From: Collinsella sp.
Lineage (GTDB): Bacteria; Actinomycetota; Coriobacteriia; Coriobacteriales; Coriobacteriaceae
NCBI GenBank assembly: GCA_019419405.1
Contig: DYAA01000046.1
Coordinates: 1 to 7,063 of the forward strand
Length of the DNA stretch: 7,063 nt
Direction of reading: 5' to 3'
In this document: one piece after another, positions 4,221 to 7,063 of the stretch
Numbering within the stretch: position 1 is the first letter of the stretch
Layout: every line of letters begins with the position of its first letter
Notes under the pieces: generated by a model
Seen by the model: only the letters and a program-made list of their open reading frames with translations
The model's database searches: none
What the model was told of the DNA's origin: nothing
Made by a program: the position numbers and the translations under genes

Positions 4221-7063
4221 ACCGACGTTTGGTGAACACGAACACGCCGACGATGGCGAGACCGATGACGCCGGCGGCGATGCCAACGATGGCGAGCGGG
4301 TTGGTGCCAGTCTCCTGCTCGGCAGTACTAGAGGACTTCTTAGCAGTGGTCGTGGAAGCAGCACCCGTATCGGACTTGGAATCGGACTTCTTGTCGGACT
4401 TGCTGTCCTTCTTGTCAGACTTCTTCTCGTCCTTCTTATCGGACTTATCGGAGTCCTTCTTGTTGGACTTGTTGTCCTTGGTCTCGGTCTTGGTCGACAC
4501 CGTCGTCTTGGTCACCGGCTTCTTGCCCGGGGCAATAGCGCCGCCCTTCGAGCCGGAGCCAGAACCCGCGCCAGCGCCAGTGCCGGAACCAGTACCGATA
4601 CCAGAACCGCCGCCATTCGAACCAGCGCCGCCATTACCGCCAGGGTTAACGGCATTCTTGGTCCACTTGGCATACAGTGTCAGATCGGCCGTCACCGGCG
4701 TGCTAAAGTCATACGCCTGCGTGCAAGCCTCATCGGTATACCAGCCAGCGAAGGTGTAGCCATCGCGCGTCGGATCGGCCGGCTTGACCAACTTGCCGTC
4801 GGCCGTAGTCTGGGAGTCGACCTTAGAACCCTCGCCAGTCTCAAACGAGACCTTAACGCCACCACTCAGCTTGAAAAGCGTGCCGGAATCGTTGATGTAG
4901 TAGAGGTTACCCTTGGCATCGCAGGCAATCGGCGAGTCACAGTAATTGTTGTGTCCCGCTGCGCTAAACGCACCGGTCGCCTGCGCGTCACCCATCTTGT
5001 AGCGATACACGCCACCGCCCGAGGTGTAGCTCACATAGTCGGAAGTCGCACCATAGTTGACAGTGAAATAAACGTACGCGTCATCCGCCTGGACACTCAC
5101 GAGCGGTGCGCCCTTGATGCCACCGGTAGGAAGCACGGAGCCATCGGCAGACGAAACCAACGTCGTAGCAAAGTCATTATCAAGGTCGACAATCGCCAGC
5201 GCCGAACCGCCAGAAACCTCGCCACCGACAATTAGCTTATTGCCATACAGCGTGGGCATGCAGGCACAACCCGTAAGACCAAGATCGATGACGCGTTCTT
5301 CGGAAATGCGCGAAGAGGCCCTTGCGTTTGCGTCCGACAGTGCCAGCACGTGGAGCTTGCCGTCACGCGAGATCACATAGGCATGCTTGCCGTCTTTGGA
5401 CAGTACACAGCCGGAGTTGACGATGGCACCAACCGAAACGCTGCCGAGCACATCACCCGTCGACTTGCTAAGCATCTCAACGGTACCCGCACTCGTCGGA
5501 ACCAGAATATAGCCGTCGCCCACTGTAGCGCTCGTCCAGTAGTAGCCCTCATCAGCATTAACATGCTGCCAAGAAACAGCGCCGGTCAGTATATTAATAC
5601 GCGTCAGGTGACCGTTATTGTACGTACTCGTTCCATAGTCGACATCAACGGTGCCAACGTAGAGATAGTTGCCATCGACCGTCAGCTGGGAATTTGACTG
5701 GGCAGATTTGCTCACAGAGTCAGTGACCCAAACCGTCGTCAGCGTATCGGCCGTCAGAGCCTGGACCGCTCCGCCGTCGAGCGGGACGATGACCAAGCCT
5801 TTCGTATAAATCGGACGCGTGGTGTAGCCAATCGCAGTCTGAAGGTTCGACTCGGCAAGCACCTTGCCCGACTCGGCGTCGATCTTAAGCAAACGCTTGT
5901 TCACGGCAAGGTAAACGTTGCCGTTCACGACAATAGGCTCACTCGCATTGGGATACGTGGCACCCGAGTAGGCCCTCCAATCGAACGTCCAAGAGCTTGC
6001 CAGCGCGCCCGTAGGCGTGGACACGTTCTTGACCACCGCATTGGAATTGCCACTCCAGTCGGCTTTCCAATCGGTCGGGCGCGAAGCGCTCGGATCGACT
6101 ACGACTTCATCGGGATTAGGAACGGTGTCGCCAGGGGCGTAAGCCCAGACGATTTTGTCGCCCGACTTGAGCACGTAATCGCTATCGAGCTGAGGCCCGG
6201 GAACGCCGTTGACAAAGAACGACCATGCACCCGACAGCTCGGTGCCATCAAGCGGGGAGACAAGACTATGAACACCCCAATAACCAAATTGGTCGTACAT
6301 CTTGGACTCAATGCCAATGGCATCGAAGTAGGCAGCGGAAGCGTCCTTGATCGTCGTGCCCTCGACAAACACCTGCGTCGAAGGATCGGTCCAGCGCTGC
6401 GCCTTCTCATCCTTCTTACCGATGATCTCCATTGAAACGGAAACCTGGCCGGGCATGGTTCCATCAAAGCCATAGACCCAGGTAACCTTGTCCCCGGCCT
6501 TGAGTGTGTAATTGCCCGCGCCGACATTGGCCGCCTGACCGTTAACGAAGAACTGCCAGAATTTCCAAGTGTTTTCGTTAACTTTCTCGCTCGAAAGCGT
6601 CACGGTCTTGTTGAACGGTGAAGTCAGCGACTCGAGATACCAGCCGTACGTGCCTTTTCCCGTTTTGGCGCCAATGCCGGCCTTTTTAAAGGCCTGCTCG
6701 GAAAGATCAGCAGCGGTCGTGCCCTCTTCCACCAAAGCTGTCGTGGGCTGCGCCCATGTCTGCTGAGCGCCCGAGGCGTCCTGGCCGACAACGGTGCAGC
6801 TAACGGGAATCTGATTGGCGGGCGCGGGGTCACCGTACTTCGAGTAGCACCAGACGACGGAGTCGCCGTCCTTGAGCGTGTAGCCGCCGGCGCCGACCGC
6901 GGAGACGCTGCCGTTGACGAACAGCTGCCAGTGCGCGCCGGTCGCCGGGTCGTAGGCGAGCGTGCGGCCCGCGTCGAAGGGCGACGTGATCGAGTTGAGC
7001 GCCCAGCCCCAGGAGCCGTTGGGGTCGTAGTCGGCCTTGAGGCCGGCCTGCCTGAAGAGCTGC
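4219..7063 (-). CDS. Multidomain surface protein: DUF4430 repeats, propeller, InlB repeat (5' partial)
   Basis: The frame stays open to the right window edge, so the 5' end and any signal peptide lie outside; 947 residues are visible. A TTG at 6735 is internal, not the start. From the visible N-terminus: a partial and two full DUF4430-type units (residues 1-76, about 86-204 and 205-312), each with a GW or WG turn, an F-V-N-G strand and a closing GD..-VW-Y strand. Next is a PQQ-like beta-propeller (about 352-735) with repeats such as LLKIDAESGKV and LTRINILTGAVSW. One InlB/Listeria-Bacteroides repeat follows (about 736-802, GYTFAGWYTD and LTLYAKW). Then come a Gly/Ser linker, a Lys/Asp/Ser stalk and a C-terminal membrane helix ending in KRR. 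EQETG occupies the place of an LPxTG sorting motif but lacks its Leu-Pro. The layout indicates a cell-surface protein for binding or adhesion. Cysteine pairs in the propeller (GCAC; CDSPIAC) could form disulfides. Ligand unknown. Confidence 0.9.
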   Translation of the reverse strand, partial: QLFRQAGLKADYDPNGSWGWALNSITSPFDAGRTLAYDPATGAHWQLFVNGSVSAVGAGGYTLKDGDSVVWCYSKYGDPAPANQIPVSCTVVGQDASGAQQTWAQPTTALVEEGTTAADLSEQAFKKAGIGAKTGKGTYGWYLESLTSPFNKTVTLSSEKVNENTWKFWQFFVNGQAANVGAGNYTLKAGDKVTWVYGFDGTMPGQVSVSMEIIGKKDEKAQRWTDPSTQVFVEGTTIKDASAAYFDAIGIESKMYDQFGYWGVHSLVSPLDGTELSGAWSFFVNGVPGPQLDSDYVLKSGDKIVWAYAPGDTVPNPDEVVVDPSASRPTDWKADWSGNSNAVVKNVSTPTGALASSWTFDWRAYSGATYPNASEPIVVNGNVYLAVNKRLLKIDAESGKVLAESNLQTAIGYTTRPIYTKGLVIVPLDGGAVQALTADTLTTVWVTDSVSKSAQSNSQLTVDGNYLYVGTVDVDYGTSTYNNGHLTRINILTGAVSWQHVNADEGYYWTSATVGDGYILVPTSAGTVEMLSKSTGDVLGSVSVGAIVNSGCVLSKDGKHAYVISRDGKLHVLALSDANARASSRISEERVIDLGLTGCACMPTLYGNKLIVGGEVSGGSALAIVDLDNDFATTLVSSADGSVLPTGGIKGAPLVSVQADDAYVYFTVNYGATSDYVSYTSGGGVYRYKMGDAQATGAFSAAGHNNYCDSPIACDAKGNLYYINDSGTLFKLSGGVKVSFETGEGSKVDSQTTADGKLVKPADPTRDGYTFAGWYTDEACTQAYDFSTPVTADLTLYAKWTKNAVNPGGNGGAGSNGGGSGIGTGSGTGAGAGSGSGSKGGAIAPGKKPVTKTTVSTKTETKDNKSNKKDSDKSDKKDEKKSDKKDSKSDKKSDSKSDTGAASTTTAKKSSSTAEQETGTNPLAIVGIAAGVIGLAIVGVFVFTKRR
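4369..4500 (-). repeat. Lys/Asp/Ser low-complexity stalk coding repeat
   Basis: This segment of the large surface gene is built from shuffled AAG, GAC/GAT and TCC/AGC-type codons encoding strings such as SDKKDEKKSDKKDSKSDKK. It probably forms an extended, highly charged spacer crossing the cell wall just before the membrane helix. Such tracts vary in length between strains and can be misassembled. Confidence 0.7.
6127..7062 (-). repeat. Tandem DUF4430 units in the large surface gene
   Basis: Three successive units occupy about 7062-6835 (truncated by the window), 6807-6451 and 6450-6127. Shared landmarks are a W plus P-[ST]-T before an EEGTT or VEGTT stretch, an aromatic-Gly-Trp or Trp-Gly turn followed by a [ST]SP or VSP loop, LFVNG/FFVNG, and Y-[TV]-LK-x-GD with a later W-x-Y. 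The units are diverged at DNA level, so this is an old protein-level repeat rather than a recent duplication. More copies may lie beyond the edge. Confidence 0.8.

Noticed and set aside
4369..4500. Lys/Asp/Ser DNA repetition as a mobile or regulatory repeat
   Set aside because: The repetition follows the codon frame and is explained by a low-complexity protein stalk, with no inverted ends or duplicated flanks.
4030..5235. Long rightward open frame (401 codons) opposite the surface genes
   Set aside because: It crosses the junction of two well-supported leftward genes, has a low-complexity Arg/Leu/Gly/Ala-rich composition, and is a mirror of their codon bias.
4219..6735. Treating the TTG at 6735 as the true start of the large surface gene
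   Set aside because: The same frame is open to the window edge and encodes another DUF4430 unit upstream, so the TTG is an internal leucine codon.

Overview
The window most likely comes from a moderately GC-rich, Gram-positive-type bacterium. It carries a class III (Firmicutes-type) fructose-1,6-bisphosphatase, surface proteins built from DUF4430, PQQ-like propeller and InlB/Listeria-Bacteroides repeat modules, and clear rho-independent terminators. This mix at this GC level best fits a gut Coriobacteriia member such as Collinsella or a relative. That placement is inference from gene content and codon use, not a database match.

Layout. Positions 1-147 are a leader with a perfect 10-bp inverted repeat just ahead of fbp. 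Positions 148-2064 (+) encode a complete class III FBPase, the gluconeogenic step from fructose-1,6-bisphosphate to fructose-6-phosphate. Two tandem, clearly paralogous GtrA-family membrane proteins follow on the same strand (2144-2539 and 2758-3165). The gaps around them hold several inverted repeats, including two perfect 11-bp ones in the 218-bp space between the paralogues. A strong terminator at 3192-3225 ends this rightward group.

A leftward operon faces it, with its own terminator at 3264-3302. Its upstream gene (4219 to beyond 7063, 5' end outside the window) encodes a large surface protein. In order it has at least three tandem DUF4430 (transcobalamin C-terminal-like) units, a PQQ-like beta-propeller, one InlB-type repeat, Gly/Ser and Lys/Asp/Ser stalks, and a C-terminal membrane anchor with an Arg/Lys tail. 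The next gene (3325-4209) begins nine bases after that stop. It encodes a smaller protein anchored at its N-terminus, with a similar Ser/Asp/Lys stalk and one C-terminal DUF4430 domain.

How they fit together. The rightward group links hexose-phosphate supply to probable polyprenyl-linked sugar or envelope membrane proteins, although the gaps suggest the GtrA genes may not be simply co-transcribed with fbp. The leftward pair looks like a two-part surface ligand-binding apparatus: two proteins with related binding modules, tethered to the membrane from opposite ends. The ligand is unknown; a corrinoid is a hypothesis from fold relationship only.

The strongest anomaly is in the large surface gene. 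The first 76 complete codons seen (6835-7062, one DUF4430 unit) all end in G or C, and ordinary mixed codon use starts at the very next codon, just past the end of that domain. This suggests domain shuffling, recombination, or a chimeric assembly.
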